DNA of 23,646 nucleotides from IMG/VR virus record IMGVR_UViG_3300002231_001538, positions 1-23,646 of that record, one strand, 5' to 3'. The position numbers and the translations under genes are program-made. Below the pieces are notes generated by a model, which saw only the letters and a list, made by a program, of their open reading frames with translations, did not search any database and was not told the origin of the DNA. The DNA is from a virus. This document shows, piece by piece, positions 1 through 8,099 of this stretch (the first letter of the stretch is position 1; each line of letters begins with the position of its first letter).

Positions 1-460
1 TCAAGGACCTAAAGGTGCTACAGGTGCTCAAGGTAACCAAGGACCTCAAGGTAATACAGGACCAACAGGACCAGGAGTAAGTACAAGTTCAAATACTCAA
101 ATTAATAGTTTAGGTGTTGGTGTCTCAGCTAGTGGAACAACAGGAGCAATTAGAGCAACAAATGATGTTACAGCGTTTTATTCTTCTGATATTAGGTTAA
201 AAGATAATAGAAGACCAATTATAAATGCATTAGATAAAGTTACACAGTTAACGGGTATTCATTTTGATTGGATTGCTAAACAAGGTATTCATGATAATGA
301 AGGTGCTGATATTGGAATTATAGCTCAGGAAGTTGAAGAAATATTCCCTGAAATAGTTGAAACAAGAGTAAATGGATTTAAAGCTGTAAGATATGATAGA
401 TTAATTGCTGTAATTATTCAAGCTATTAAGGAATTAAAAGAATTGTTAGATAAAAAATAA
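1..460 (+). CDS. Tail fibre C-terminus with collagen-like repeats and S74 chaperone domain (5' partial)
   Basis: The gene enters from the left edge, with its frame beginning at base 2; 152 residues are visible. The first ~25 residues are eight G-x-x collagen-like triplets. After a short linker comes an intramolecular-chaperone (peptidase S74) domain: SDIRLKDN at visible residues 62-69, IGIIAQEVEEIFPEIV, and a C-terminal helix ending KELKELLDKK. In this family the domain trimerises a fibre or spike and is usually released by self-cleavage at the Ser of S-D-x-R-L-K, here base 185. The Ser and Lys of the motif are present, so cleavage looks competent, which is inferred. This is probably the distal part of a host-recognition fibre. 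The upstream length and its attachment to the tail cannot be seen. The next gene starts 11 bases downstream. Confidence 0.9.
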   Translation, partial: QGPKGATGAQGNQGPQGNTGPTGPGVSTSSNTQINSLGVGVSASGTTGAIRATNDVTAFYSSDIRLKDNRRPIINALDKVTQLTGIHFDWIAKQGIHDNEGADIGIIAQEVEEIFPEIVETRVNGFKAVRYDRLIAVIIQAIKELKELLDKK

Positions 461-471
461 AATGATAAGTT

Positions 472-1020
472 ATGGGATTTATAGTAAACAAAAAAGTAGA
501 TTTTCCTGGGGGAATTAGTTTAGATAATTTTTATGTAAGAATTGAATCTTACCATTTACATAAAAGTGTTGGTCAATTAGATGTTATTATGGGGCATTAT
601 ATAGATAAGATTGGTGCTGAAGCAGCATTACCATCTTATGTTGAAAATATACAACATAATAATGCTTACGCAACTTTACCTTATGATTTAAAAATAGAAG
701 ATAAAGAAATAAAAACTGAAAGAATACTTTCTTTTCCACTTTCTGGTTCAGAAAAAATCCCAGTTGTAGAAAATATCACTAGAGAACAAAATGAATTAGT
801 TGATCAGGAAACAATTGATTATGATGATGATGGTAACGAAATAAAAACTTTTTCAAAAAAATTAGTTAAAATACCTGTAACTGAAGAATTTACTGCCCTA
901 AAAACTAAAGTTTATGATTATGATTTTAAAAAAGAAAATATAATAGATTTTGCTTATTCTAGAGTTAAAAATATTTATGAAACGAAATTTGGTTCTAATA
1001 ACATTGAAAATTTAGAATAA
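472..1020 (+). CDS. Hypothetical protein, tail module
   Basis: This is a 182-residue soluble protein with no signal peptide, membrane segment or family motif I recognise. It has mixed beta-like character with an acidic stretch (DYDDDGNE, about residues 116-123) followed by a Lys-rich segment. It lies 11 bases after the S74 fibre gene, and its stop codon abuts the ATG of the next gene, so it is almost certainly co-expressed with the tail fibre and adhesin genes. A tail-associated or fibre-assembly role is only suggested by position. An ATG at 462 lies in another frame and closes quickly, so 472 is the start. Confidence 0.7.
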   Translation: MGFIVNKKVDFPGGISLDNFYVRIESYHLHKSVGQLDVIMGHYIDKIGAEAALPSYVENIQHNNAYATLPYDLKIEDKEIKTERILSFPLSGSEKIPVVENITREQNELVDQETIDYDDDGNEIKTFSKKLVKIPVTEEFTALKTKVYDYDFKKENIIDFAYSRVKNIYETKFGSNNIENLE

Positions 1021-1770
1021 ATGGGTAGAGTAGCTTGGGGTAGTACTAATTTAGGTATTAAAAATAATTTATATTATTCTTGCTTTAGATCAAGATCAGG
1101 TATTGTCTGTAATTTTAGTATGAGTAATTATATTAGAAAAACCATTTCTCCTCAATTATATAATGGAAATTCTGGTAGTACCAATTCCAAATTTAGCTCT
1201 CATGTTTGCAATAAAGGATATGCTTATGGTATAGCTTTAGTAAATTCAAGTCCTTCCAGAGGTACTTCCTCTATAAGATTAGTTGGAGTAACTGAAATTC
1301 TTTCTTCAAGTGCTAATGGATCAACTCTTGGTTCAACATATAATGTTATTTCTGCTAACTATTCTTATATTCAGGTTCGTTTTACTGCTTCTTCAGGTAA
1401 TCAGTTTGATGGTTGGAGAGCAGGTTCATCAGGTGGGCCTTTAATAACAACTTCTACAAGTTATAATGCTTACTATACAAATTCTTATATATATAATTAT
1501 ACAAAATGGTATGCAAGAACATCTGTTGCTTCACCTCCTAGATATACAACTGCTTATCCTTATGGTATAAGTTCTTTTTCTGCTTGTAATTCAGGTAACA
1601 ATCAAACTTTTTATGTTTCAACTATTTATTCAGCTTTGACTGCTCCAAAAATTTATGCAAGTTCAACAGGTAATACAGGTGCACCAGCGGGATATTATTC
1701 AAATGGGTTTTATTTTAGATATTTTAATGGTAGTTCATTTCCTTTCCCACAATCGTTTTGTGGATTTTAA
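1021..1770 (+). CDS. Putative tail adhesin with InlB B-repeat-like segment (paralogue 1)
   Basis: This 249-residue protein is rich in Ser, Tyr, Asn and Gly and has no signal peptide. Residues ~118-168 resemble the InlB B-repeat / Listeria-Bacteroides repeat (Flg_new type) found in surface proteins: FDGW at 129-132, SSGG at 136-139, and WYARTS at 163-168. The N-terminus MGRVAWGSTN matches that of the following gene (MGRETIGSTN), and the repeat segment is shared too, so the two are tandem paralogues. The high Ser/Tyr/Asn content and position directly after tail-fibre genes suggest a virion receptor-binding or decoration protein. That function is inferred, and no catalytic motif is seen. The ATG at 1021 immediately follows the preceding stop codon. 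Confidence 0.75.
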   Translation: MGRVAWGSTNLGIKNNLYYSCFRSRSGIVCNFSMSNYIRKTISPQLYNGNSGSTNSKFSSHVCNKGYAYGIALVNSSPSRGTSSIRLVGVTEILSSSANGSTLGSTYNVISANYSYIQVRFTASSGNQFDGWRAGSSGGPLITTSTSYNAYYTNSYIYNYTKWYARTSVASPPRYTTAYPYGISSFSACNSGNNQTFYVSTIYSALTAPKIYASSTGNTGAPAGYYSNGFYFRYFNGSSFPFPQSFCGF

Positions 1771-1782
1771 ATATTTATTAAT

Positions 1783-2616
1783 ATGGGAAGAGAAACAATA
1801 GGGTCAACTAATATTAGGATAAAAGATACAATGTATTCATACTGTTGGAGAAACATTCAACCTACTCCATCTTATTGGAATAATAATTTAAGTTTATGTA
1901 AATTTTTAAAATATTCGGCCTATCCTTATGTTGTAGGAACTGCTGGTGTTTCTTCTAATAATTTAGGAGTTTGTAGTTATTTAAGAAATAGAGGATATTT
2001 ATATTTTTTAAGATTACATAATACTACTAATTGTACAATTGAAATAAGAAATAGCCAAGCAGATACCTATTCTTCACCATGGTTTAGTGGACCTAATAAT
2101 GCAATATCAACAACTAGTAGTACAGGAAAGATTGGTTACCGTGGTCAATTTATTTCAAATACTGCATCTTATTTTAATATTCAAGCAAGTGCTGGTTCTG
2201 GTTATCAATTTGATGGTTGGTATACAGCTTCTTCCGGGGGTTCTTTAATTACTTCTTCTACTAGTTATAATGCTTATTATAATTTTAGTGTTTTAATTAT
2301 GAATAATAATTGGTATGCAAGAACATCTGCAACCTCTTATGTTGCTTCTACTATTGTTTATTATTCTCCTGATTGTGCTTCGGCTTGTACAACAACATAT
2401 CCATTAAGTGGTCCACTACAACAAACTCTTTATTGGAGCACATCAGTATCTCCTCAATCAGAGACTTTTTCATATGCTGGAGGACCTTTTTATTTAAACT
2501 CTGGATTAACGACTACATTACCGGTTGGAAGATCCTATTCTAATACCTCTCTTTGTAGAATTGCAACTCATGGTAGTGGATTAACAAGTCCTTCTTTATG
2601 CCCGCCCTTTGAGTAG
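1783..2616 (+). CDS. Putative tail adhesin with InlB B-repeat-like segment (paralogue 2)
   Basis: This 277-residue paralogue of the preceding gene lies 12 bases downstream. Shared features are the MGR..GSTN N-terminus, an N-terminal half with scattered Cys and aromatic residues, and the repeat-like segment with FDGW at 143-146, ASSGGSLI, SYNAYY and WYARTS at 177-182. The C-terminal ~90 residues differ from paralogue 1, the pattern expected of host-range proteins that keep an attachment half and diversify a receptor-binding half. It carries several Cys residues, unusual for a cytoplasmically assembled phage protein. Its last codons overlap the start of a tiny putative lipoprotein gene. Confidence 0.75.
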   Translation: MGRETIGSTNIRIKDTMYSYCWRNIQPTPSYWNNNLSLCKFLKYSAYPYVVGTAGVSSNNLGVCSYLRNRGYLYFLRLHNTTNCTIEIRNSQADTYSSPWFSGPNNAISTTSSTGKIGYRGQFISNTASYFNIQASAGSGYQFDGWYTASSGGSLITSSTSYNAYYNFSVLIMNNNWYARTSATSYVASTIVYYSPDCASACTTTYPLSGPLQQTLYWSTSVSPQSETFSYAGGPFYLNSGLTTTLPVGRSYSNTSLCRIATHGSGLTSPSLCPPFE

Positions 2617-2686
2617 ATTTTTATTAATATTAGGATTTGGTTTTCTCCTTGCTAGTTGTAGTAAGGAGGAGATCGCTGGTTATTAA
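2609..2686 (+). CDS. Tiny putative lipoprotein (25 aa, TTG start)
   Basis: A 25-codon frame starts at TTG and overlaps the end of the adhesin gene. It encodes a short positive n-region (SRF), a hydrophobic core (LLILGFGFLL), a lipobox-like ASC and then SKEEIAGY. This is the layout of a Bacteroidota lipoprotein, and the acidic residues right after the Cys resemble the surface-export signal described in that phylum. In tail or lysis regions such peptides can be spanin-like (Rz1) or superinfection-related, but at 8 residues past the Cys this one is unusually short. The same bases form a hairpin (2645-2668), so the peptide could be coincidental. No ATG start exists in frame nearby. Confidence 0.4.
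   Translation: MSRFLLILGFGFLLASCSKEEIAGY
2645..2668 (+). repeat. 10-bp hairpin inside the tiny lipoprotein frame
   Basis: CTCCTTGCTA and TAGTAAGGAG pair across a GTTG loop with one G-U wobble. There is no T-run after it on either strand, so it is not a standard intrinsic terminator. It could stabilise or process the mRNA between the tail genes and the glycan genes. Confidence 0.4.
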
Positions 2687-2752
2687 AAATAAATTAAAAA
2701 TTATTTGGAAAAATTAAATTAGTTATTTATATTGTTGTATAAAAAGTTTTAA

Positions 2753-3646
2753 ATGAATATAATTATCCCAATAGCAGGTGGAATAGGCAAATGTATAGCC
2801 GGAACAGCCTTTGTAAAAGCTGTAAAAAAACAATATCCCGAATCTAAGATTATTGTTAGTTCACCCTATCCTTCAGTTTTTAAACACCACCCAGATATTT
2901 CAGAAACTATATTAATAGATGCTGAACGAAATTCAATTTTTTCAAAATATTGTAAAGATAAGGAATTTAAAATTTTTATAATGGATCCATTTTTACATAA
3001 TGAATTTATAACAGAAACTAACCATATAATTCCTATTTGGTGTAAATCAAATGATATTGAATATAATGGAGAAAAACCAGAAATATTTTTAACTGATAAT
3101 GAAAAGGAATACTATAGTAATTTCTTCATGTTTGATAGATTAGAAAAACCTATTCTTGCAATGCAAGTAAGTGGGGGTAGTATAGCTCCTAATATTCAAC
3201 CTGGTTATAATTGGGCTAGAGACTTACCTCAAGAAACTGTAGTAAAAATAATTGAAGAATATAGAGATTATTATACTATAATTAACATAAAAAGAGAAGA
3301 CCAACAAGGATATAACGATACAATAGAATGTAATTCAAATGTAAGATCTATAGCCTATCTTTTATTAAGCTCAGAAAAAAGATTATTTATTGATAGTTTT
3401 GCCCAACATATGGCGGCTGCTTTAAATTTACCTTCTACAGTTTGTTGGATAACAACTAATCCTACTGTATTTGGTTATGATATACATGACAATGTTATTG
3501 CAAACCCACATAATGTAGATTTTGTTACTGAAACTCCAACTTATTCAAGATATGAATTAAATGAAAGTATAGTTGATTTGCCTTGGGAAAAAACAGAAGA
3601 CATTTTTGATGTTAATAAAATATTTCAATCATTAAATAAAAGTTAA
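2753..3646 (+). CDS. GT9-like (heptosyltransferase-type) glycosyltransferase
   Basis: This 297-residue protein has a GT-B fold pattern. The N-terminal Rossmann start MNIIIPIAGGIGKCIAGTAF is followed by a helix (VKAVKKQYPE) and strand (KIIVSSPYPSVF) as in ADP-heptose:LPS glycosyltransferases. In the C-terminal domain, LFIDSFAQHMAAALNLPST (residues 211-229) matches the GT9 segment that contacts the sugar-nucleotide ('DSGxxHLAAALgxP'), with the usual Gly replaced by Phe-Ala-Gln. Donor and acceptor cannot be predicted. It is the first gene after a 66-base gap and heads the glycan/sulfate module, separated from the next gene by one base. In a phage it would decorate virion proteins or alter host surface glycans; that role is inferred. 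Confidence 0.75.
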   Translation: MNIIIPIAGGIGKCIAGTAFVKAVKKQYPESKIIVSSPYPSVFKHHPDISETILIDAERNSIFSKYCKDKEFKIFIMDPFLHNEFITETNHIIPIWCKSNDIEYNGEKPEIFLTDNEKEYYSNFFMFDRLEKPILAMQVSGGSIAPNIQPGYNWARDLPQETVVKIIEEYRDYYTIINIKREDQQGYNDTIECNSNVRSIAYLLLSSEKRLFIDSFAQHMAAALNLPSTVCWITTNPTVFGYDIHDNVIANPHNVDFVTETPTYSRYELNESIVDLPWEKTEDIFDVNKIFQSLNKS

Positions 3647-3647
3647 T

Positions 3648-4250
3648 ATGGATAAATCATTTATAATGACTCCAAATAGTACAGATCCTGTAAATTATTA
3701 TTTTTACGAAGAGGGGTTTACTAAAGAGGAATTAAAAAAAATAGAAAAAGAAACTGCTAAATTACCTTTACATTCAGCATCTACATTTGGGTCTGAAGAT
3801 GGTGGTAATACTAGAAGTTCTAGAATTAAATGGGTACCACAAAATACACAATGGTGGTGGTTATATGAAAAATTACATGATATGGCTATTGAAGCTAATA
3901 GTACTTTATGGAAATATGGTTTATATAATATGCCTGAACAAATACAATATACTGAATATTTAGCCTCCAAAGATGGGAAATATGAATGGCATCAAGATAT
4001 TGGTCCTGGTTTAGGTTCACTTAGAAAAGTATCTATTACAGTACAGTTATCTGAACCCGATGATTATGAAGGAGGTGATTTAGAATTATTTATGGGAGGT
4101 CCTTTTGATGATCCCAACATAACAAAGGCACCAAGAAAAGCAGGCTGTGTTTTTATTTTTCCTTCTTATTTGATGCATAGAGTTGCTCCAGTAACAAAAG
4201 GAACAAGAAAAAGTTTTGTTTTATGGTTAGGTGGTGCTCCATTACATTAA
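3648..4250 (+). CDS. 2-oxoglutarate/Fe(II)-dependent oxygenase (prolyl-4-hydroxylase-like)
   Basis: This 200-residue protein has the facial triad of the 2OG-Fe(II) dioxygenase superfamily: H115-x-D117 (YEWHQDIG) and H177 (LMHRVAPV), with R187 (GTRKSF) placed to bind the 2-oxoglutarate carboxylate. The motifs sit in a C-terminal double-stranded beta-helix, with YEGGDLELF and AGCVFIFPS as expected for the P4H/PKHD class. Members hydroxylate protein side chains or small molecules using O2 and release succinate. Such oxygenases are common in marine T4-like phages. Here it sits between glycosyltransferase-like genes, so hydroxylation of a residue that is then glycosylated is an attractive guess but not shown. 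Length is typical. Confidence 0.88.
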   Translation: MDKSFIMTPNSTDPVNYYFYEEGFTKEELKKIEKETAKLPLHSASTFGSEDGGNTRSSRIKWVPQNTQWWWLYEKLHDMAIEANSTLWKYGLYNMPEQIQYTEYLASKDGKYEWHQDIGPGLGSLRKVSITVQLSEPDDYEGGDLELFMGGPFDDPNITKAPRKAGCVFIFPSYLMHRVAPVTKGTRKSFVLWLGGAPLH

Positions 4251-4253
4251 TAT

Positions 4254-5306
4254 ATGATTTTAGATAATATATCACAAATAGCAATACATAATGGAGGAAG
4301 TATTACTCCATTAATAATCCCTTCAGAATTAACAGGAGGAACCGGTCTTTGTAATGTAGCAATTTTTATTGATGATAATGGTGAATTACTTGCTAATATA
4401 AGACATGTACATTATTCCCTTTACCATTCAGAATTTGATCAAAAATATTATTGTAAGTGGGGAGCACTAGCTTATTTAAACCCTGAAGATGATTTAACCT
4501 TAACAACAGGTAATTATCTTTGTAAATTAGATAGAGATACCCATGAAATATTAGAATTTAAAAATGTTGATACTTCTAAACATGATATAAAACCTATTTG
4601 GTCCTTTGTTGGCTTAGAAGATGGTAGAATTTTTAGATGGGATGGGCAATTATATCTTTGTGGAGTTAGAAGGGATGTATATGATAATGGACAAGGTAGA
4701 ATGGAATTATGTGAAATAGATTGGAATCAGGAGCATTGTAAGGAACAAACAAGGGAAAGAATACAACACCCTTCTCAAAATTATTTAGAAAAAAATTGGA
4801 TGCCAATTTTAGATATGCCCTATCATTTTATAAAATGGACTAATCCCTTAGAAATTGTTAAAGTTAATTTACAAGATAAAGGAAAAGAAAAAGTTCAAGA
4901 AGGCATTTTAGATACTGTAGGTTGTGAAACTGTAATTACTAAAGATGAGTATATAAATTTACCATTTGATTTAAGAGGAGGATCCCAGGTTATAAAAATG
5001 GATGGGATGTATGTTTGTATTACTCATGAAGTTGATTTTTTCCATCATGAGGGTATTTGGAAAGATGCTTTTTATTATCACAGATTTGTAATGTGGGATG
5101 AAGATTGGAATTTGGTGAAAATATCAAAACAATTCCAATATATGGGAACTAGGATTGAATTTACTTGTGGATTAGCTTTAGATGGAGATGATTTATTAAT
5201 TACATTCGGTTATCAAGATAATGCAGCCTTTATTATGAGGTGGCCTAAACATTTATTAGATAGATTAGAATGGGAAGATTTAGACAAATTAAAAAATAAT
5301 GGATAA
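4254..5306 (+). CDS. GH130-like five-bladed beta-propeller protein
   Basis: This 350-residue protein carries motifs reminiscent of the GH130 mannoside phosphorylase/hydrolase clan of five-bladed propellers: GLEDGRIFRWDGQLYLCGV at residues 120-138 (compare E-D-x-R-I...DG in GH130), EKNWMPI at 179-185, and CGLALDGDDLLITFGYQDN near the C-terminus. GH130 enzymes phosphorolyse or hydrolyse beta-mannosides using an Asp near the E-D-x-R motif. I cannot confirm the catalytic residue, so it might act on sugars or serve as a sugar-binding scaffold. The neighbouring FkbM, sulfotransferase and GT genes support a glycan role. It starts 3 bases after the oxygenase gene and overlaps the next gene by 8 bases. 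Confidence 0.6.
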   Translation: MILDNISQIAIHNGGSITPLIIPSELTGGTGLCNVAIFIDDNGELLANIRHVHYSLYHSEFDQKYYCKWGALAYLNPEDDLTLTTGNYLCKLDRDTHEILEFKNVDTSKHDIKPIWSFVGLEDGRIFRWDGQLYLCGVRRDVYDNGQGRMELCEIDWNQEHCKEQTRERIQHPSQNYLEKNWMPILDMPYHFIKWTNPLEIVKVNLQDKGKEKVQEGILDTVGCETVITKDEYINLPFDLRGGSQVIKMDGMYVCITHEVDFFHHEGIWKDAFYYHRFVMWDEDWNLVKISKQFQYMGTRIEFTCGLALDGDDLLITFGYQDNAAFIMRWPKHLLDRLEWEDLDKLKNNG

Positions 5307-6576
5307 AATAAAAAAACAAATCTATAATTATATTGATAATCCATTAAATGCTGGTGTTAATTTTGATACAGGATTATATTATGAATCTATAGGACAAACG
5401 GCCGCAGCTTTATCTTTCTTTTTAAGATGTGCGGAATTAACTGATAATGATACCCTAGCTTATGAGGCATTATTGAAAACTTATAGATGTATAGCGGCAC
5501 AAACAAGAAGACCTATTTATGAAAAAGAACAATTAATGATTGCTCTTACCCAATCTCCAAAAAGACCTGAAGCATATTTTTTATTAAGTCAATGGCATAG
5601 TGCAAGAGAAGAATGGACGGAAGCTGATTACTATGCTAGTACGGCTCAAAAATTATGTGATTTTTCTTTACCTGCTTTGGGCTCAGATGTAGGTTATGTT
5701 GGTCATTGGGGTTTAAAATTTCAAGAAGCTTTTGTTTGTTGGTATAGAGGTAAAAGGGAACATTCTTATAAATTATGGAAAGAATTATATAATGATCCAG
5801 ATATTCAAAATGAGGAATATTTTGGTATTATTTTAAATAATCTTAAAAATTTTAATTTAATAGCTACAAAACATGATCCTATTATTTACAGTAAAGATCA
5901 GGCACGTTTTGTTAATAAAATTCATAAATTTGCTGGGTTTAAAAAAATAAAACATAACTATTCTCAATGCTTTCAAGACTTATTTGTATTAAGTTGTTTA
6001 CAGGGCTATAAAAATGGAACCTATTTAGAAATTGGGGGTGGAAAACCCTATGATGGTAATAATACTGCTTTACTAGAGGAACTAGGTTGGGATGGTTTAT
6101 CCATTGATTTACATCAACCCTATGTTGAAGAGTGGAATCAATCATTTAGAAAAAACCCTATAATAAGAGAGGATGCTACACAAATTGACTATTTAAATTT
6201 ATTAAAATCTAACCCCCAAATAACTAAAGGGAATAAAAAAAGAATAGGCTATTTACAAATTGATATAGATCCATGTTCTCAATCTTATGAAGTGTTAACT
6301 AAAATACCATTTGAAGAATATACATTTGGAGTTATAACTTTTGAGCATGATCATTATGTAGATAGTTCAAGAAAAATTAGAGATAAATCAAGAAATTTAT
6401 TAGAATCCCAGGGTTATGTAATGATTGCTGGAAATATTTCTCCGGATGAAAACAGTCCTTTTGAAGATTGGTGGGTTCACCCACATATAGTACCTGAAGA
6501 AATAATAAATAAACTTAAACAACCACTACAAGAGGTAATACCAGTAAAAAATTATTATTATAATAATGAATCCTAA
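5299..6576 (+). CDS. TPR-like helical domain fused to FkbM-family methyltransferase
   Basis: This is a 425-residue two-part protein. Residues ~1-180 are helical with TPR-like spacing (GLYYESIGQTAAALSFFLRC, EAYFLLSQWHSAREEWTEAD). Residues ~220-400 are an FkbM-type SAM-dependent methyltransferase: SQCFQDLFVL at 222-231, the SAM-binding loop YLEIGGGKPYDGNNT at 242-256, LQIDIDP at 319-325 and FEHDHY at 348-353. FkbM enzymes O-methylate sugars or polyketides, and in glycan clusters they cap or modify sugar chains. The N-terminal repeats probably position a protein or glycan substrate, as in TPR-containing glycosylation proteins. It overlaps the upstream gene by 8 bases and the downstream gene by 11. 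Confidence 0.8.
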   Translation: MDKIKKQIYNYIDNPLNAGVNFDTGLYYESIGQTAAALSFFLRCAELTDNDTLAYEALLKTYRCIAAQTRRPIYEKEQLMIALTQSPKRPEAYFLLSQWHSAREEWTEADYYASTAQKLCDFSLPALGSDVGYVGHWGLKFQEAFVCWYRGKREHSYKLWKELYNDPDIQNEEYFGIILNNLKNFNLIATKHDPIIYSKDQARFVNKIHKFAGFKKIKHNYSQCFQDLFVLSCLQGYKNGTYLEIGGGKPYDGNNTALLEELGWDGLSIDLHQPYVEEWNQSFRKNPIIREDATQIDYLNLLKSNPQITKGNKKRIGYLQIDIDPCSQSYEVLTKIPFEEYTFGVITFEHDHYVDSSRKIRDKSRNLLESQGYVMIAGNISPDENSPFEDWWVHPHIVPEEIINKLKQPLQEVIPVKNYYYNNES

Positions 6577-7375
6577 ACTACCTAATCTAATTATTGCAGG
6601 TGTAATGAAGGGAGGAACTACAGCCGCGGCTATTAATTTAGCAATGCATCCCGATATTTTTATGGTTAATGCTACTTCTAAATATGAAGATATAGATTTT
6701 TATGATTTAGATGTATCGAATTGTAAAGGAGGATTACCTGATCCTCATAAAGAATTAGACTTTTTTAATCAAAAAGAAAATTATAAAAAAGGAATAGATT
6801 TTTATAAACATTTTTTTAGTTCTAATAAATTTATAAGGGGTGAAGCTTCTCCTAATTATTTTTGCTTACATGAGTATGAAGAAACTTTGCAAAGAATGGT
6901 TGAGCATATACCTGATGCTAAAGTTTTAATTCTTTTAAGAGACCCTATTCAAAGAGCTTTTAGCCATTGGAATATGATCCAACAATATAAAATGAAATGG
7001 GGTAAAAGATTTCACGATAAAAGTTTTTATGATTGTATCCAAATAAAACATTCTAATCAAATACTAAAAAGAAGTGCTTATTTTACTAATCTAGCTCAAT
7101 TTAAATTACGTTTTAAAGATAATTTATATGTTGCCACTTCAGAAAATGTTTTAATTGATCCAATTCAAGAGTATAATAAAATTTATAAATTTTTAGGTGT
7201 TGCACCCGTAGATCATGATCTGGGTTATGGTATTCATTTTAGAGGTCACTACCAAGGAACAAATAAAGTAGATGAAAAATCAAGAGAATATTTACTTGAA
7301 TTTTTTAAATCTGATGTTGATAAATTAAAATTATGTTTCCCAGAAATAGATTTTTCTGTTTGGGACAATTATTAA
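6566..7375 (+). CDS. PAPS-dependent sulfotransferase
   Basis: This 269-residue enzyme has both PAPS-binding signatures of the sulfotransferase fold. The 5'-phosphosulfate loop is AGVMKGGTT at residues 11-19, including the essential Lys15. The 3'-phosphate loop is LRDPIQRAFSHW at 124-135, with R125 and S133 as the usual phosphate contacts. Length and motif wording resemble heparan N-/O-sulfotransferases (Sulfotransfer_1/3). It moves sulfate from PAPS to a hydroxyl or amino group, most often on a glycan. An APS kinase gene, which would make PAPS, lies two genes downstream, so substrate supply and use are encoded together. It overlaps the FkbM gene by 11 bases. The acceptor is unknown; fibre glycan and host surface polysaccharide are both possible. 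Confidence 0.88.
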   Translation: MNPKLPNLIIAGVMKGGTTAAAINLAMHPDIFMVNATSKYEDIDFYDLDVSNCKGGLPDPHKELDFFNQKENYKKGIDFYKHFFSSNKFIRGEASPNYFCLHEYEETLQRMVEHIPDAKVLILLRDPIQRAFSHWNMIQQYKMKWGKRFHDKSFYDCIQIKHSNQILKRSAYFTNLAQFKLRFKDNLYVATSENVLIDPIQEYNKIYKFLGVAPVDHDLGYGIHFRGHYQGTNKVDEKSREYLLEFFKSDVDKLKLCFPEIDFSVWDNY

Positions 7376-7376
7376 T

Positions 7377-8099
7377 ATGGAAATAAATGCTATTACAGTT
7401 TGTGTTAATTATGCACATTTATTTAAACATTGTTTAGGTAATAAAAGATTTTTTAAAAGATGGATTATTGTAACTGCTGAAGATGATTTAGATACTATAA
7501 ATTTATGTAAAGAAAATAATTTAGAATTTATAATTTCTAAAACTATATATGATAGGCAGTTTTTTAAAAGTGGAGCAATTAATGAGGCATTTAGTTATTT
7601 AGGAACGGATAAAGACTGGTATTTACTTATTGATTCGGATATTTTACTTCCAGATAACTTCTTTGATTTTATAGAAGAAAACGAAAATGGAGAAAAAGAA
7701 ATAACAGGAATAAGAATGATTAAACATGGAATAGATGAAGCTATTGTTCCTCATACAGAGTCTATAATTAATCCTAAATCTAATGATATTTTTACTTTAG
7801 GTAGAATTAATGTTATTGAAGATGAAGATTTTAATAATTTTGATCCAGATTATTATTTTAGTTTAATGGATCATATTATACAGCATTTTAAAGCTTATGG
7901 TTATTTTCAATTATTTAATATGAAAAAACTAAAAGAAACATATAAATATTTACATGATATACATCCTACTTTATCTAATAATGCAGGTCATGATGATTAT
8001 TTTTTTAAAAAAATGTTTAGTAAAGTTATAAGTTTAAATCAACACTGTGTCCATTTATCTCATGAAGGAGTAAATTGGGATGGTATAAATAAAGAATAA
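7377..8099 (+). CDS. GT-A-fold glycosyltransferase-like protein
   Basis: This 240-residue protein looks like a GT-A glycosyltransferase. It begins with a short beta-strand start (ITVCVNYAHLF) and a WIIVTAEDD segment. WYLLIDSDILL follows at residues 81-91, holding a D-x-D motif (D86, D88) for metal and sugar-nucleotide binding. Then come HDDYFFKKMF at 205-214, where the acidic pair fits the catalytic-base position, and a C-terminal HCVHLSHEG that could supply a metal-ligand His. Donor and acceptor are unknown. It lies one base after the sulfotransferase and shares its last A with the ATG of the APS kinase gene (taATG), so it belongs to the sulfate/glycan operon. Confidence 0.7.
   Translation: MEINAITVCVNYAHLFKHCLGNKRFFKRWIIVTAEDDLDTINLCKENNLEFIISKTIYDRQFFKSGAINEAFSYLGTDKDWYLLIDSDILLPDNFFDFIEENENGEKEITGIRMIKHGIDEAIVPHTESIINPKSNDIFTLGRINVIEDEDFNNFDPDYYFSLMDHIIQHFKAYGYFQLFNMKKLKETYKYLHDIHPTLSNNAGHDDYFFKKMFSKVISLNQHCVHLSHEGVNWDGINKE

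Noticed and set aside
3704-3970. Minus-strand open frame opposite the oxygenase gene
   Set aside because: It lies entirely opposite a gene with a complete 2OG-Fe(II) motif set, has no family features of its own, and nothing else is on this strand.
5939-6145. Minus-strand open frame opposite the FkbM gene
   Set aside because: It is opposite the SAM-binding region of a recognisable methyltransferase; composition effects in A+T-rich DNA explain it.
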